Under the pieces are notes generated by a model. It searched no databases, was not told the DNA's origin, and saw only the letters and a list, made by a program, of their open reading frames with translations. Positions 45,428-54,122 of a stretch of 64,000 bases of DNA are shown here, piece by piece. Made by a program: the position numbers and the translations under genes. How positions within the stretch are numbered: position 1 is the stretch's first letter; each line of letters starts with the position of its first letter. The DNA comes from Pirellula staleyi DSM 6068 (lineage in GTDB: Bacteria; Planctomycetota; Planctomycetia; Pirellulales; Pirellulaceae): positions 1-64,000 of the forward strand of contig CAMCMB010000032.1 of the NCBI GenBank assembly GCA_945875845.1, written 5' to 3'.

Positions 45428-46912
45428 ATGCAACCCGAAGAATCCAGTGTCTCAGCCTCCGGTACGTCCGACACCAGTGCATCCTCAGAATTCGATCCGA
45501 AACTCTTTTCGGTACTGATCGTCGACAACGACCCTGCTCATGCGAGGGCCATGACCGAGAGTCTGGAGCGAACGGGCTACCGGTGCGCCGTTGCCACCAG
45601 CGGTCCTGAGGGCAAGCGGATGCTGGAGCAGAACACGTATGACATCGTGATCACGGATCTCGTGATGAACGAGTTTGATGGGATGCAAACTTTGGCCTTA
45701 GCTCGCCAACTCCTCCCGGATAGCCAAGTCATCATGGTGACGGGGCATGCCACCGTCACCAAAGCCGTCGAAGCGATGCAGTTAGGGGCATTCAATTTTC
45801 TCGAAAAGCCGATAACTCCTAGTCGACTACGGGCCATCGCTGCCAAAGCGGTCGAGTCTGTTCAATTAAAACAAACGAACCTCGAATTGCGTCGTCGCCT
45901 CGACGAGCGCTTTGGATTCGAGGGGATCATCTATGCAGGTCCGCAGATACAATACTTGATCGATCGACTTAAACGCATTGCTCCGACCGATGCTACCGTT
46001 CTCATCACGGGCGAAAGCGGCACCGGCAAAGAATTGATTGCGCGTGCCATACACCAAAACAGCCCTCGCAAAAACAAACGCTTGGTTGCCCTCAACGTGC
46101 GAGCGGTATCCGAAAATCTCGTTGAAAGCGAAATGTTCGGGCACGTTCGCGGTGCCTACACCGACGCGGTTACGGATCGCGAAGGCGCGTTTCAATATGC
46201 CGATGGCGGCTCCCTGTTTCTGGATGAAGTCGGCGACATGCCGATGAGTACCCAGATAAAACTGCTTCGCGTGCTGGAGGAGCACCAGATTACGCGTGTT
46301 GGTGACAACAAGCCGATCAAGGTGAACGTGAGATTGATCTCAGCCACCAATCGTCCGCTTGAGAACATGATCGAGGAGGGGCACTTTCGAAATGATCTCT
46401 ACTACCGCTTGAAAGTAGTAACCGTCCATCTGCCACCGCTCCGCGAACGCAGAGATGACATCATTCCGTTGATGGATCACTTTCGAAAGACTTTTATTCG
46501 AAGACACAATCATGGACCTTGCAATTTTTCTCCCGCAGTAACGCGCAAGTTTTATGCCTATGATTGGCCAGGCAACATCCGTCAACTGCGTAACTTTGTC
46601 GAAACAATGGTCGTTCTAGATACCGACGGGAAATTGGACCTCGATGATTTGCCCCCCGAATTGATCGAGCCAGGCGCGGATCTGTCCAACGAAATTTTGG
46701 CAAGTACCCTTCACGATTCTGGGCATTCTGAATCCGGCATAGGTCTCCAACTGCCAAGCGAGTTGGTCGGAAAAACGATGGACGCGATCGAACGCTGGGC
46801 CATCGAAGAGACCCTCAAGATCACAGCGGGCAATCGTGAAGAAGCAGCCAAGATTTTGGACATCGGCGCCCGAACGCTTTATCGAAAACTCGACAAGTAC
46901 CGTCAGGATTAG
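45428..46912 (+). CDS. Sigma-54-dependent response regulator, NtrC type, with GAYTDA loop
   Basis: A 494-residue activator. The start is ATG 45428; the frame is open upstream but crosses into the divergent promoter. Receiver domain with acid pair Asp33/Asp35, phosphorylation Asp77 (VITDLVM) and Lys127 (FLEKPI). AAA+ domain with Walker A GESGTGKE (195-202), Walker B GSLFLDEVGD (261-270) and the arginine-finger region RNDLYYRL. The sigma-54 contact loop is GAYTDA (242-247) rather than GAFTGA. C-terminal helix-turn-helix at TAGNREEAAKILDIGARTLYRKL. No sensor kinase is adjacent. The stop is seven bases before the BFD-like gene. Confidence 0.9.
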   Translation: MQPEESSVSASGTSDTSASSEFDPKLFSVLIVDNDPAHARAMTESLERTGYRCAVATSGPEGKRMLEQNTYDIVITDLVMNEFDGMQTLALARQLLPDSQVIMVTGHATVTKAVEAMQLGAFNFLEKPITPSRLRAIAAKAVESVQLKQTNLELRRRLDERFGFEGIIYAGPQIQYLIDRLKRIAPTDATVLITGESGTGKELIARAIHQNSPRKNKRLVALNVRAVSENLVESEMFGHVRGAYTDAVTDREGAFQYADGGSLFLDEVGDMPMSTQIKLLRVLEEHQITRVGDNKPIKVNVRLISATNRPLENMIEEGHFRNDLYYRLKVVTVHLPPLRERRDDIIPLMDHFRKTFIRRHNHGPCNFSPAVTRKFYAYDWPGNIRQLRNFVETMVVLDTDGKLDLDDLPPELIEPGADLSNEILASTLHDSGHSESGIGLQLPSELVGKTMDAIERWAIEETLKITAGNREEAAKILDIGARTLYRKLDKYRQD

Positions 46913-46919
46913 TGCGATC

Positions 46920-47225
46920 ATGGAACCGGACGACGAGCTATGCTTGTGCTTTCACATTTCATGGCGCAAGGTGATCAATTACATTCGGATTCACAAAGTG
47001 CGGACGCCGAGCATGCTCAACGAATGCGGTGGAGCTGGCACGGGATGCGGATGGTGCCGGAAACAGTTGGAACGACTCACGGTTCAAGTCAATGAGGTAG
47101 CCCCGGATGCATCCTCGATCGAAGAATGGCTTCGCGATCGATCACCCAACAAGCAGATCTACGCCGCAGGCCGCGAAAAGTATCGAGAACATCAAGCAAA
47201 TCCCCCCTCAGGCAAACTCGGGTAG
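46920..47225 (+). CDS. BFD-like [2Fe-2S]-binding protein
   Basis: A 101-residue protein. Start ATG 46920, right after the regulator; a longer frame lies within that gene. It matches the BFD fold: Cys8-x-Cys10 (LCLCFHISWRKVINYIRIHKV) and CGGAGTGCGWC with Cys43 and Cys46 giving four ligands for a [2Fe-2S] cluster. BFD proteins release iron from bacterioferritin or act as redox domains. Placement after an NtrC-type gene suggests joint expression, but the link to nitrogen or iron is not shown. Confidence 0.78.
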   Translation: MEPDDELCLCFHISWRKVINYIRIHKVRTPSMLNECGGAGTGCGWCRKQLERLTVQVNEVAPDASSIEEWLRDRSPNKQIYAAGREKYREHQANPPSGKLG

Positions 47226-47302
47226 CGACGTAACCAAGATCAATGGGAGAGCGAGGCCACCGCTTTAAACGTCTTTGCAATCTATAATAAATTGGAAATC
47301 AA

Positions 47303-47428
47303 TGGGAGAGCGAGGCTCCTGCCGAGCTATTTACGCCATGGTTCGGCAGGAACCTCACCCTCCCCAGCAATGAATTGGTTGGGCAAAGCCTAACAAAACA
47401 TGTTTAGAGCGGTGGCCTCGTCCTCCCC
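47303..47428. repeat. Family B repeat
   Basis: TGGGAGAGCGAGGCTCCTGC, hairpin partner TTCGGCAGGAACCTC, CAGCAATGAATTGGTTGGGC, AAAACATGTTTAGAG, GGTGGCCTCGTCCTCCC. A separate partial start, AATGGGAGAGCGAGGC, lies about 60 bases upstream at 47241, so the copy may be partly duplicated. It is in the 292-base gap before the PQQ-propeller gene. Confidence 0.8.
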
Positions 47429-47517
47429 TGGTGTTTTCTCCTCGCATCGGGTGCAATAGCTGTCTTGGCACAGAGATTCTATGCCAATTTCTTGGCTGAC
47501 CAGAGGGATAGAATCGA

Positions 47518-49269
47518 ATGGAAAACACTTCCTTGCAAAATAGTCCAACGCATTACAGACCGCTGAGGATATGGATACCTCTACTGCTTCTCCCTTGGAT
47601 GGTATTCGCAAGGTTTGTCCCAGATTTGGTTCAAGACGGGCCGAGCACTATTTGGATGGTCTCCGCTTTTGGTCCGTTTTTGATAAGCCTCGTGCTCTTC
47701 GGATGGTGGCTTTTTGCAAGCCGGGCTCGCTGGACCGAAAGGGTTGTTGGACTGTTAGGCATCATCGGAATTCTCGCCTTGGTATCGGCATTCTCCGATC
47801 CGTCCATGCGTGGTCCACTGTTTATAGTGATGACCATTCCGATGGCTACGGCTGCTTTTACGTTGGGGCTTGTTCTTTTTTCTCAGCGTTTGTCCTTTCA
47901 GCGGACCCTGATTGCACTCTTATTGTCATTCGTCGGAGCTGGATTTTCCGCTTTGTTAAAGACAGACGGTGTTTGGGGGAATTTTGCATTCGGCCTCGAT
48001 TGGCGTTGGAACAATTCTCCTGAGGACAATTTCCTAGCTAAACGCCAGTCGCAATCAAACGATTCCACTTTAGCGAAAGTCGAATTACCCGTCTCATCCT
48101 TCCAAAATCCGGAGTGGCCAGGCTTTCGAGGGCCGAATCAGGCTGGGATTCAGCATGGAACGTCAATCAGTCCCGATTGGAAATCCAACCCACCGAAGGA
48201 GCTTTGGCGGATTCAAGTTGGACCTGCTTGGAGTTCTTTTGCGGTAGCGGGAAAGTATTTGGTGACGCAAGAACAACGAGGAAAATCGGAGGCAGTGGTC
48301 TGTTATGAAGCCGAAACAGGAAAGCAAGTTTGGGAGCAATTGATTGAGTCACGTTTCTTCGAAGCCTTGGGCGGTTTGGGACCGAGAGCGACTCCCACCA
48401 TCTCGAACGGTAGCATCTACGCAATGGGAGCCGAAGGTTGGTTGCTCAAACTCAATGCGACCAATGGCGAAGTTGTTTGGAAAGTCGATCTCAGGAAAGT
48501 TGCGGATCGAGAGCCACCGATGTGGGGATTTTCTTCGTCGCCGCTGGTTGATTCAGGCATCGTATCGATCCATGCGGGTGGCAAAGGGGACAAGGGGATC
48601 TTGGCCTTCGATGCAGAGACGGGTGAACTGCGATGGTCGGCGCCTGCGGGAGAGCAATCTTACTCCTCGCCTCAAATGATCACCTTTCAAGATCAAAGGA
48701 TCATGGTCCTTCTGTCGAATGAAGGAGCTCATTTCCTCGATCCATCAACGGGCAAATCGTTGCTCAACTACGATTGGCCACATCAAGGATATCGAGCATT
48801 GCAAGCTCAAGTGGTCGATGGCAACAAGTTGCTCATCCCGACTGGCATGGGGACGGGAACGCGATTGATCGAACTTGCGTTATCGGATGGTAAGCTCACG
48901 GCCAAGGAAGTCTGGACGTCGCGGAATATGAAGCCCGACTTCAATGACTTGGTAGTTCACCAAGGGTATCTTTACGGATTTGACAATGCAATCTTTGCGT
49001 GCATCGATTTAAAGGACGGAAGGCAAACGTGGAAAGGTGGACGCTACGGCAAAGGGCAAGTATTGCTGTTAGCAGATTCGGATTTGCTTGTCGTTCTAAG
49101 CGAGAAAGGTGAGCTTGTGTTGCTGAAAGCCTCCCCCGACTCGATGGAAGAACTTGCGAAGATCGCAGCCATGGACGGCAAGACATGGAATCACCCAGTC
49201 GTGGTGGGCGAGCGACTTTACATTCGAAACGCGGAAGAGGCTGTCTGCTATCAGTTGCCTCTTCGTTAG
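47518..49269 (+). CDS. Membrane protein with PQQ-type propeller
   Basis: A 583-residue protein. The first 150 residues carry four or five membrane helices (RIWIPLLLLPWMVFARFV, FGPFLISLVLFGWWLFAS, VVGLLGIIGILALVSAF, IVMTIPMATAAFTLGLVLF). The rest is a PQQ-like beta-propeller with AWxxxTG/GE units: EWPGFRGPNQAGIQHG, CYEAETGKQVWEQL, KLNATNGEVVWKVDL, AFDAETGELRWSAP and CIDLKDGRQTWKGG. No methanol-dehydrogenase active site is visible, so it is likely a structural or sensory propeller exposed to the periplasm. Common outer-protein type in planctomycetes. Monocistronic. Confidence 0.82.
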   Translation: MENTSLQNSPTHYRPLRIWIPLLLLPWMVFARFVPDLVQDGPSTIWMVSAFGPFLISLVLFGWWLFASRARWTERVVGLLGIIGILALVSAFSDPSMRGPLFIVMTIPMATAAFTLGLVLFSQRLSFQRTLIALLLSFVGAGFSALLKTDGVWGNFAFGLDWRWNNSPEDNFLAKRQSQSNDSTLAKVELPVSSFQNPEWPGFRGPNQAGIQHGTSISPDWKSNPPKELWRIQVGPAWSSFAVAGKYLVTQEQRGKSEAVVCYEAETGKQVWEQLIESRFFEALGGLGPRATPTISNGSIYAMGAEGWLLKLNATNGEVVWKVDLRKVADREPPMWGFSSSPLVDSGIVSIHAGGKGDKGILAFDAETGELRWSAPAGEQSYSSPQMITFQDQRIMVLLSNEGAHFLDPSTGKSLLNYDWPHQGYRALQAQVVDGNKLLIPTGMGTGTRLIELALSDGKLTAKEVWTSRNMKPDFNDLVVHQGYLYGFDNAIFACIDLKDGRQTWKGGRYGKGQVLLLADSDLLVVLSEKGELVLLKASPDSMEELAKIAAMDGKTWNHPVVVGERLYIRNAEEAVCYQLPLR

Positions 49270-49601
49270 GACAACTTTTAGATCCTCAGGTTTATTATGC
49301 CGCGAAGCAGGCTGGTTTTGCCCCTCATGGCCTTGTGTCGTGGGTCGCTTAAGTTTCTGACGTCGCGGGGCCGTGGAAACTTTCCTCACCCATGTGACAA
49401 GCACATGGGGGCCGGGACCGCTTCGCGGTTTGGCTGGGTTTAGCCGACCAAACTTGCTGACCAACGACGCAAGGTCGTTGGGGCAGGATCGCTCGCTGCG
49501 CTTGCGGTCGTTGGGGCAGGATCGCTCGCTGCGCTCGCGGTTGTTGGGGCAGAGACCGCTCGTTGCGCTTGCGTTTGATGAGGGCTGAATGATGGTCAAT
49601 A
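49270..49601. other. Gap with tandem repeat, no gene seen
   Basis: A 332-base region. The last part (49473-49572) is the 33-base repeat listed separately. A small open frame across it simply translates the repeat. No RNA gene recognised. Confidence 0.4.
49473..49572. repeat. 33-base tandem repeat, three units
   Basis: Units GGTCGTTGGGGCAGGATCGC TCGCTGCGCTTGC at 49473-49505 and 49506-49538, and a diverged third (GGTTGTTGGGGCAGAGACCG...) at 49539-49572. It lies between convergent genes. No open frame with a known family. Confidence 0.9.
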
Positions 49602-50981
49602 TCACTTCAATTTCCATACCCATTGGTCATTCTCGGATGCATCGGGTTGATCCTTGGAGGTGACCGGCGGGTCGGATGCTACCGATTCCGATGTGCGCAG
49701 ATTGAAGCCCCAAAGCGTGGCGCCTGTGCCATCGACACGATAACCGAACGGCTGGCCGCCGGGCGGCATTAGCTTTTTAAGTTCGAGCGAAAATTCGGCA
49801 AGTTCGTCGAGCGATTTCGGTAGCTCGCCGTGCCGATTTTTGTAAAGGCGCAGACCGATGCCCAAGGCGGCCATACGGTGGGACATCGCTCGTCGAACGA
49901 ACACTTCCCCTACCATGGTTACACTTGGCATCGCTTGGGCTGTCAAGATGGAATCCATCTTCGCGAGCCAGCCGGAACTCATTCGATCTGAAGCAGTCGA
50001 TTCGCATTTTTTGAGTTGCTTTCGAAACTCATCTAAATCGCTGCGATCAATCTGTTGGAAGCTCTGCATGACGTCCAAATAGGTATTCGCGTCGACGTAC
50101 CGCGATAAAGCAAACGGGGTATCGAATCCAGCATCCGAAGGGTTGCGAAATCCTGGAAGGGCCGCTCCTCGCTCTCCAGAGAGCATTTCAACCCAATCGT
50201 CGCTTATCGCCGTCGCAGCCATGACATTGGGCAAGAGCAATTCTAGATCCGAAGTGCTAAGTGCATCTCGCTCGATCGCCTGCTGTAAGAGCAAGATCGC
50301 ATGACTATCGACGGCAACGGAAACGAGTTGAGCGACCATGTAGGGTTCGCCGGCTATGATTTTGTTGGTTCCCAGTATCGATTCGATCGCCGATCGTACT
50401 GCGGCAGAATCTCGGTCACGTATTGCTACGCTCCCATAAAGACTTAACAATCTTGCGATGGTCCTCTTTTCTTGTACTTGAGACAGGAGCGTTCTAAAAC
50501 CGTCAAAGACCATCGGAAATCGAACGGGTTTTTGGTTTGCCGAGGCGCGCGCGAGTTGTGTGATGTCGGCATGCAGCAGTTTCCATTGCGTTAAGAAATC
50601 GCGCACATAATCCTCGTCGTTCCATTCGCCTTCCAGGGGTACGTCGTGATTATCCGGAGCATTACCAAGGTAAGGGATGCGGGGATTGGCTGTCACCGAT
50701 TCGTTGAATTCTGAGCTTTTCAGAAATTCAAGGATGGCGAGCCAGGCGTCGGTGTTCGTCGCATCGGTTCGGTCGGTGTAGTAAGTTTGCATGGAGGCAT
50801 TGTCCACCGGATCGCCTTGAGCTCGAAGTTTAGCGGTGCGATCCGCGAAGCGACTTTTGGCAGTCGCTTCGCGGGCGTACCAAGTGAGAGCCACCACCAA
50901 CGCTAAAAGAATAGGCATGGCGATCAAGAGCAAAATCGCAGGAACGAGGCAACTGCGTTTTGTATGCGGATTAGGAACCAT
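49602..50981 (-). CDS. Membrane-anchored unknown with pseudopilin-like end
   Basis: A 459-residue protein with an N-terminal transmembrane helix (SCLVPAILLLIAMPILLALVVALTWYA). The long helical exterior is unrecognised. The C-terminal RLYKNRHGELPKSLDELAEF...GQPFGYRVDGTGATLWGFN resembles the tails of planctomycete type II secretion-like or DUF1559-type pseudopilins, but the N-terminus lacks a prepilin cleavage motif. Single gene. Confidence 0.65.
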   Translation of the reverse strand: MVPNPHTKRSCLVPAILLLIAMPILLALVVALTWYAREATAKSRFADRTAKLRAQGDPVDNASMQTYYTDRTDATNTDAWLAILEFLKSSEFNESVTANPRIPYLGNAPDNHDVPLEGEWNDEDYVRDFLTQWKLLHADITQLARASANQKPVRFPMVFDGFRTLLSQVQEKRTIARLLSLYGSVAIRDRDSAAVRSAIESILGTNKIIAGEPYMVAQLVSVAVDSHAILLLQQAIERDALSTSDLELLLPNVMAATAISDDWVEMLSGERGAALPGFRNPSDAGFDTPFALSRYVDANTYLDVMQSFQQIDRSDLDEFRKQLKKCESTASDRMSSGWLAKMDSILTAQAMPSVTMVGEVFVRRAMSHRMAALGIGLRLYKNRHGELPKSLDELAEFSLELKKLMPPGGQPFGYRVDGTGATLWGFNLRTSESVASDPPVTSKDQPDASENDQWVWKLK

Positions 50982-50991
50982 AATTTGTTGG

Positions 50992-51024
50992 GTTGAATGG
51001 ATTGAGTCGCGGTCCGATGCGTTT
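50992..51024. repeat. 33-base direct repeat, left copy flanking a family A element
   Basis: GTTGAATGGATTGAGTCGCG followed by GTCCGATGCGTTT. The same string with two changes (A for G twice) is at 51186-51218, on the other side of the family A copy. Confidence 0.9.
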
Positions 51025-51030
51025 GCAACC

Positions 51031-51183
51031 GCCGGATACCTCGCTTACCGGCTTGTTGCTTTAATGGTACGACGGACTTCCAAGTCCGTCGAATTCCCCA
51101 TTGACGGACTTGGAAGTCCGTCATACCGCCCTTAACCAATAACGACTTCACTAAAGCAACAAGCCGTTACGCGTCGGGTTACC
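51031..51183. repeat. Family A palindromic repeat, single core, flanked by direct repeats
   Basis: From GCCGGATACCTCGCTTACCG through GACGGACTTCCAAGTCCGTC and GACGGACTTGGAAGTCCGTC to GCCGTTACGCGTCGGGTTACC (last part given in pieces). The right terminus is complete, ending GGGTTACC; the left is shorter than in the 55.5 kb copy. Confidence 0.88.
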
Positions 51184-51185
51184 AA

Positions 51186-51218
51186 GTTGAATGGATTGAG
51201 TCGCGATCCGATGCATTT
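51186..51218. repeat. 33-base direct repeat, right copy flanking a family A element
   Basis: GTTGAATGGATTGAGTCGCG then ATCCGATGCATTT-type ending (changes at two positions from the left copy at 50992-51024). Starts three bases after the end of the family A copy. Confidence 0.9.
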
Positions 51219-51243
51219 ACGCAAGTGGCAGTATTGTTGTTAC

Positions 51244-51302
51244 CGGGAGGGAGAGGCTGCTGCCGAACCCTAGGCAAGCTCGGCAGGAGCCTCTCTCTCC
51301 CG
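51244..51302. repeat. Short family B variant
   Basis: CGGGAGGGAGAGGCTGCTGC ... GCTCGGCAGGAGCCTCTCTC forms one hairpin of the family B type, without the longer downstream half. Confidence 0.65.
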
Positions 51303-51487
51303 AATTGGAACCGTAGGCGGGTACATTTCCGATTGCCTGTCGCCTTGGAACAAGATCATACGATGCCCTGAGTCGGGCAACTATGCTTGCAGAACGCAAA
51401 ATTTGGTTACAATATGGCTTCGAATCCAGTTTTCAGGGTTCGGCGACGTTTCCGATCACCCCCCAAATCTTCCCACCTAACGGTTCC

Positions 51488-52618
51488 ATGACAGTTTCCA
51501 CCCCGGCTTGGTTAGCCTCCAACGACCAAATCGCAGATGCCAAACAGGCTCTGGATAAGCATACCTACGAGTCGGTTCAATGGCATTTTCACGACTCAAC
51601 GGGTTGTCCCTTTTGGCTGGAGCAAAAAGCGAGTCTTAAATTCGACCCGCTCAAGGACATCAAAGTCTTCGATGATTTGAAAAAATTTCCGGAGTTCGAG
51701 GATGAGTGCTTGCGAGGTGGGCCCATTGAGCGATGGATTCCTAAGGGACTGCGGGGGAAACCAACCTATGTTTTTGAAACGGGCGGAACGACAGGTATCC
51801 CCAAGAGCCGGATGGTCATCGACGACTTCCGCATCGACTATGAGAACTTTAGCGAGACGCTACCCGACCATTATTTCCCCAAGGGTTCAAATTGGTTGAT
51901 GCTAGGTCCGTCTGGCCCCCGCCGATTGCGATTGGCGATCGAGCATTTATGCCAGTTTCGAGGTGGCATTTGTTTTTGTATCGACTTGGATCCGAGGTGG
52001 GTCGTCAAACTGATCAAAAAAGGATGGATGGAGCATCTTGAGGAATATAAGAAGCATTGCATCGATCAAGCCATCACCATTTTGACGGCCAACCATAACA
52101 TCAAATGCATGTTCACCACCCCGAAACTCTTGGAATCGTTGGCAAGCGGTTTAGCGGAAAAAGGGACGAGCATTCAGGAGATGGGGATCACCGGTATTTT
52201 CTCCGGCGGCACCGAATTCACCCCTCAGTGGACTCGATTCTGCGTCGAAGAATTGCTAGGTGGACCAGCCGACGAAAGCGGTGTGTACATGACCCCAACG
52301 TATGGCAACACATTGATGGGACTTGCTTGTTCGCGTCCCGTGACCATCGATGATGGATATACCATCGCCTACTATGCACCGCAGCCGAGAGCCGTGGTGG
52401 AAGTGGTCGATTTCGATGACCACACCAAGATTGTTGGGCATGGCGAAACCGGCCGTGTCAAACTGTACACGATGACCAAAGAGTTCTTCGTTCCGGGTTT
52501 CCTCGAGCGAGACGAAGGAGAACGCGAGTTGCCATTCAACAAATACCCGTGGGATGGTGTGAGCGGTGTGCGCCCTTATCGAGGCTTTGCCTCGACAACG
52601 ACGGTGGGCGTTTACTAG
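51488..52618 (+). CDS. AMP-forming acyl-activating enzyme (PaaK/LuxE-like)
   Basis: A 376-residue ANL-superfamily enzyme. Start ATG 51488; a 35-codon upstream extension is not plausible. The nucleotide loop is YVFETGGTTGIPKSRMVI (residues about 94-111), comparable with SSGTTGxPK. Later segments SGGTEFTPQW, YMTPTYGNTLMGLA and GETGRVKLYTMTKEFF are like the adenylate-binding parts of phenylacetate-CoA ligase or LuxE. It is short for a PaaK (about 430 residues) and closer to the LuxE size. It lies 64 bases ahead of the aldehyde-dehydrogenase-fold gene. Likely role: activate a carboxylate for reduction. Substrate unknown. Confidence 0.78.
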   Translation: MTVSTPAWLASNDQIADAKQALDKHTYESVQWHFHDSTGCPFWLEQKASLKFDPLKDIKVFDDLKKFPEFEDECLRGGPIERWIPKGLRGKPTYVFETGGTTGIPKSRMVIDDFRIDYENFSETLPDHYFPKGSNWLMLGPSGPRRLRLAIEHLCQFRGGICFCIDLDPRWVVKLIKKGWMEHLEEYKKHCIDQAITILTANHNIKCMFTTPKLLESLASGLAEKGTSIQEMGITGIFSGGTEFTPQWTRFCVEELLGGPADESGVYMTPTYGNTLMGLACSRPVTIDDGYTIAYYAPQPRAVVEVVDFDDHTKIVGHGETGRVKLYTMTKEFFVPGFLERDEGERELPFNKYPWDGVSGVRPYRGFASTTTVGVY

Positions 52619-52682
52619 CTTGGGAGTGCTCCATCCGTCCTAGACGTCATTTCATTCATTATTCATTTGGAGTTCTTTGATC

Positions 52683-54122
52683 GTGTTAACCATTAATCCA
52701 ATTCGCTGGGGCAAGCAATACAAGTCGCTTGAGTTTCAGGACGTCTTTCATTTTGACACTGGCGAGTCGATTGCTCGGATCGGGCAAGTCAATGGCGGCA
52801 TGGTCCAGATGGATATGCGCAAGGCTGACAATGCGAGAAAGGTTTTGCGTTCCATTCCAACGCAAGAGCTGATCGCACGGTGCAAAAAGGCCGCGTATAT
52901 GTTCGAGAACGAGACTTTGCCCGTCGGGGATGGCTTGCAGACAGTCGATGATTTCATTCACCAACAGTCTGCAAGTACCGGCTTGCCGGAGCATATGTGT
53001 CGCAACAACATGCAAAAGAACTGTTTCGTTCTGAGCAACATCGACAAAATCTTGGACGCGCTTACCCGAGGGCTTGATCTAGAGATCTTTGCAAAGGGTT
53101 ATGGCGAAGAAAACCGAAACGTTACGGTGAGTTTTCAATGCCAGACTCCCGTGTTGGGAGCTGTGCTTCCGAACAATTCGCCGGGTGTGCACACGCTTTG
53201 GTTGCCTGCTATTCCGTTGCAGGTAGGGCTCGTGCTCAAGCCGGGTTCTCAAGAGCCATGGACACCGTATCGTATGATCAGTGCCTATATCGAGGCTGGC
53301 ATTCCTGCCGAAGCGTTTTGTCTCTATCCAGGCGGTCATGATGTGGGATCGACGATTCTGGGTAAGTGTTCCCGAAGCATGATTTTCGGAAGTGCCCAAA
53401 CGGTCGAACAATACTCAGGTAACCCGAGGGTTCAGGCCCACGGCCCAGGTTTTTCCAAGATCCTTATCGGCGATGACGTTGTGGATCAATGGGAGGATTA
53501 TTTGGACCTCATGGTGGAGAGTGTTTTGAGCAATTCGGGGCGCAGTTGCATCAACTGCTCCGGTATCTGGGCTTCGCGACACACGAAAGAAATCGGGGAA
53601 GCCTTGGCAAGCCGGATGGGCGGAATCGATATTTTGCCGCCGGGCAATTCTAAAGCAGCTTTGGCTGCGTTCACGAACGCGAAGATGGCCACGGGGACTT
53701 GGGCAATGGTTCAGCAAGATATTGCTGAAGCCGGCGTGGTTGACATGACCGCATCGTATGGCGAACGACTGGTTGAACGAGAACGATGTGCCTACTTGAA
53801 ACCGGTCGTTGTCACGGCAGATTCGCCGCAACGAGCGGTTGCCATGAAAGAGTACATGTTTCCGTTTGTGTCTGTGGTCAAGTGCGAGCAAAAGAACATG
53901 ATCAAGTCGATCGGCCCCACGCTGGTGGGTACGGCTTTAACCGCGGATGACGACTGGATCGATGAGCTGACGAACGCCACGCACATCGATCGACTCAACA
54001 TTGGGGCGATGCCAACCAATCGCCTTAATTGGTTGCAGCCACACGAAGGGAATTTGATCGATTTCCTATTCCGATCGCGAGCTGTTCAGATTGTACCGAT
54101 GCGGGTGGCTCAACCGGTTTAG
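52683..54122 (+). CDS. Aldehyde-dehydrogenase-fold acyl reductase (LuxC-like)
   Basis: A 479-residue protein starting GTG 52683 (LTINPIRWGKQY) after GGAG; a TTG two codons earlier is an alternative. The active-site cysteine region is NSGRSCINCSGIWASRH, with the likely catalytic thiol at Cys289 (second Cys292). GAVLPNNSPGVHTLW and GLVLKPGSQEPWTPYRM match the ALDH cofactor fold, and IYPGGHD-like CLYPGGHDVG follows. No classic FxxE catalytic Glu segment is obvious, which fits an acyl-reductase better than a hydrating dehydrogenase. With its upstream neighbour it forms an activation/reduction pair, here read as carboxylate to aldehyde. It ends immediately against the convergent SDR gene. Confidence 0.8.
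   Translation: MLTINPIRWGKQYKSLEFQDVFHFDTGESIARIGQVNGGMVQMDMRKADNARKVLRSIPTQELIARCKKAAYMFENETLPVGDGLQTVDDFIHQQSASTGLPEHMCRNNMQKNCFVLSNIDKILDALTRGLDLEIFAKGYGEENRNVTVSFQCQTPVLGAVLPNNSPGVHTLWLPAIPLQVGLVLKPGSQEPWTPYRMISAYIEAGIPAEAFCLYPGGHDVGSTILGKCSRSMIFGSAQTVEQYSGNPRVQAHGPGFSKILIGDDVVDQWEDYLDLMVESVLSNSGRSCINCSGIWASRHTKEIGEALASRMGGIDILPPGNSKAALAAFTNAKMATGTWAMVQQDIAEAGVVDMTASYGERLVERERCAYLKPVVVTADSPQRAVAMKEYMFPFVSVVKCEQKNMIKSIGPTLVGTALTADDDWIDELTNATHIDRLNIGAMPTNRLNWLQPHEGNLIDFLFRSRAVQIVPMRVAQPV

Noticed and set aside
49373-49588. Open frame over the 33-base tandem repeat
   Set aside because: Translates the repeat as RSLGQDRSL units with no other evidence of coding.
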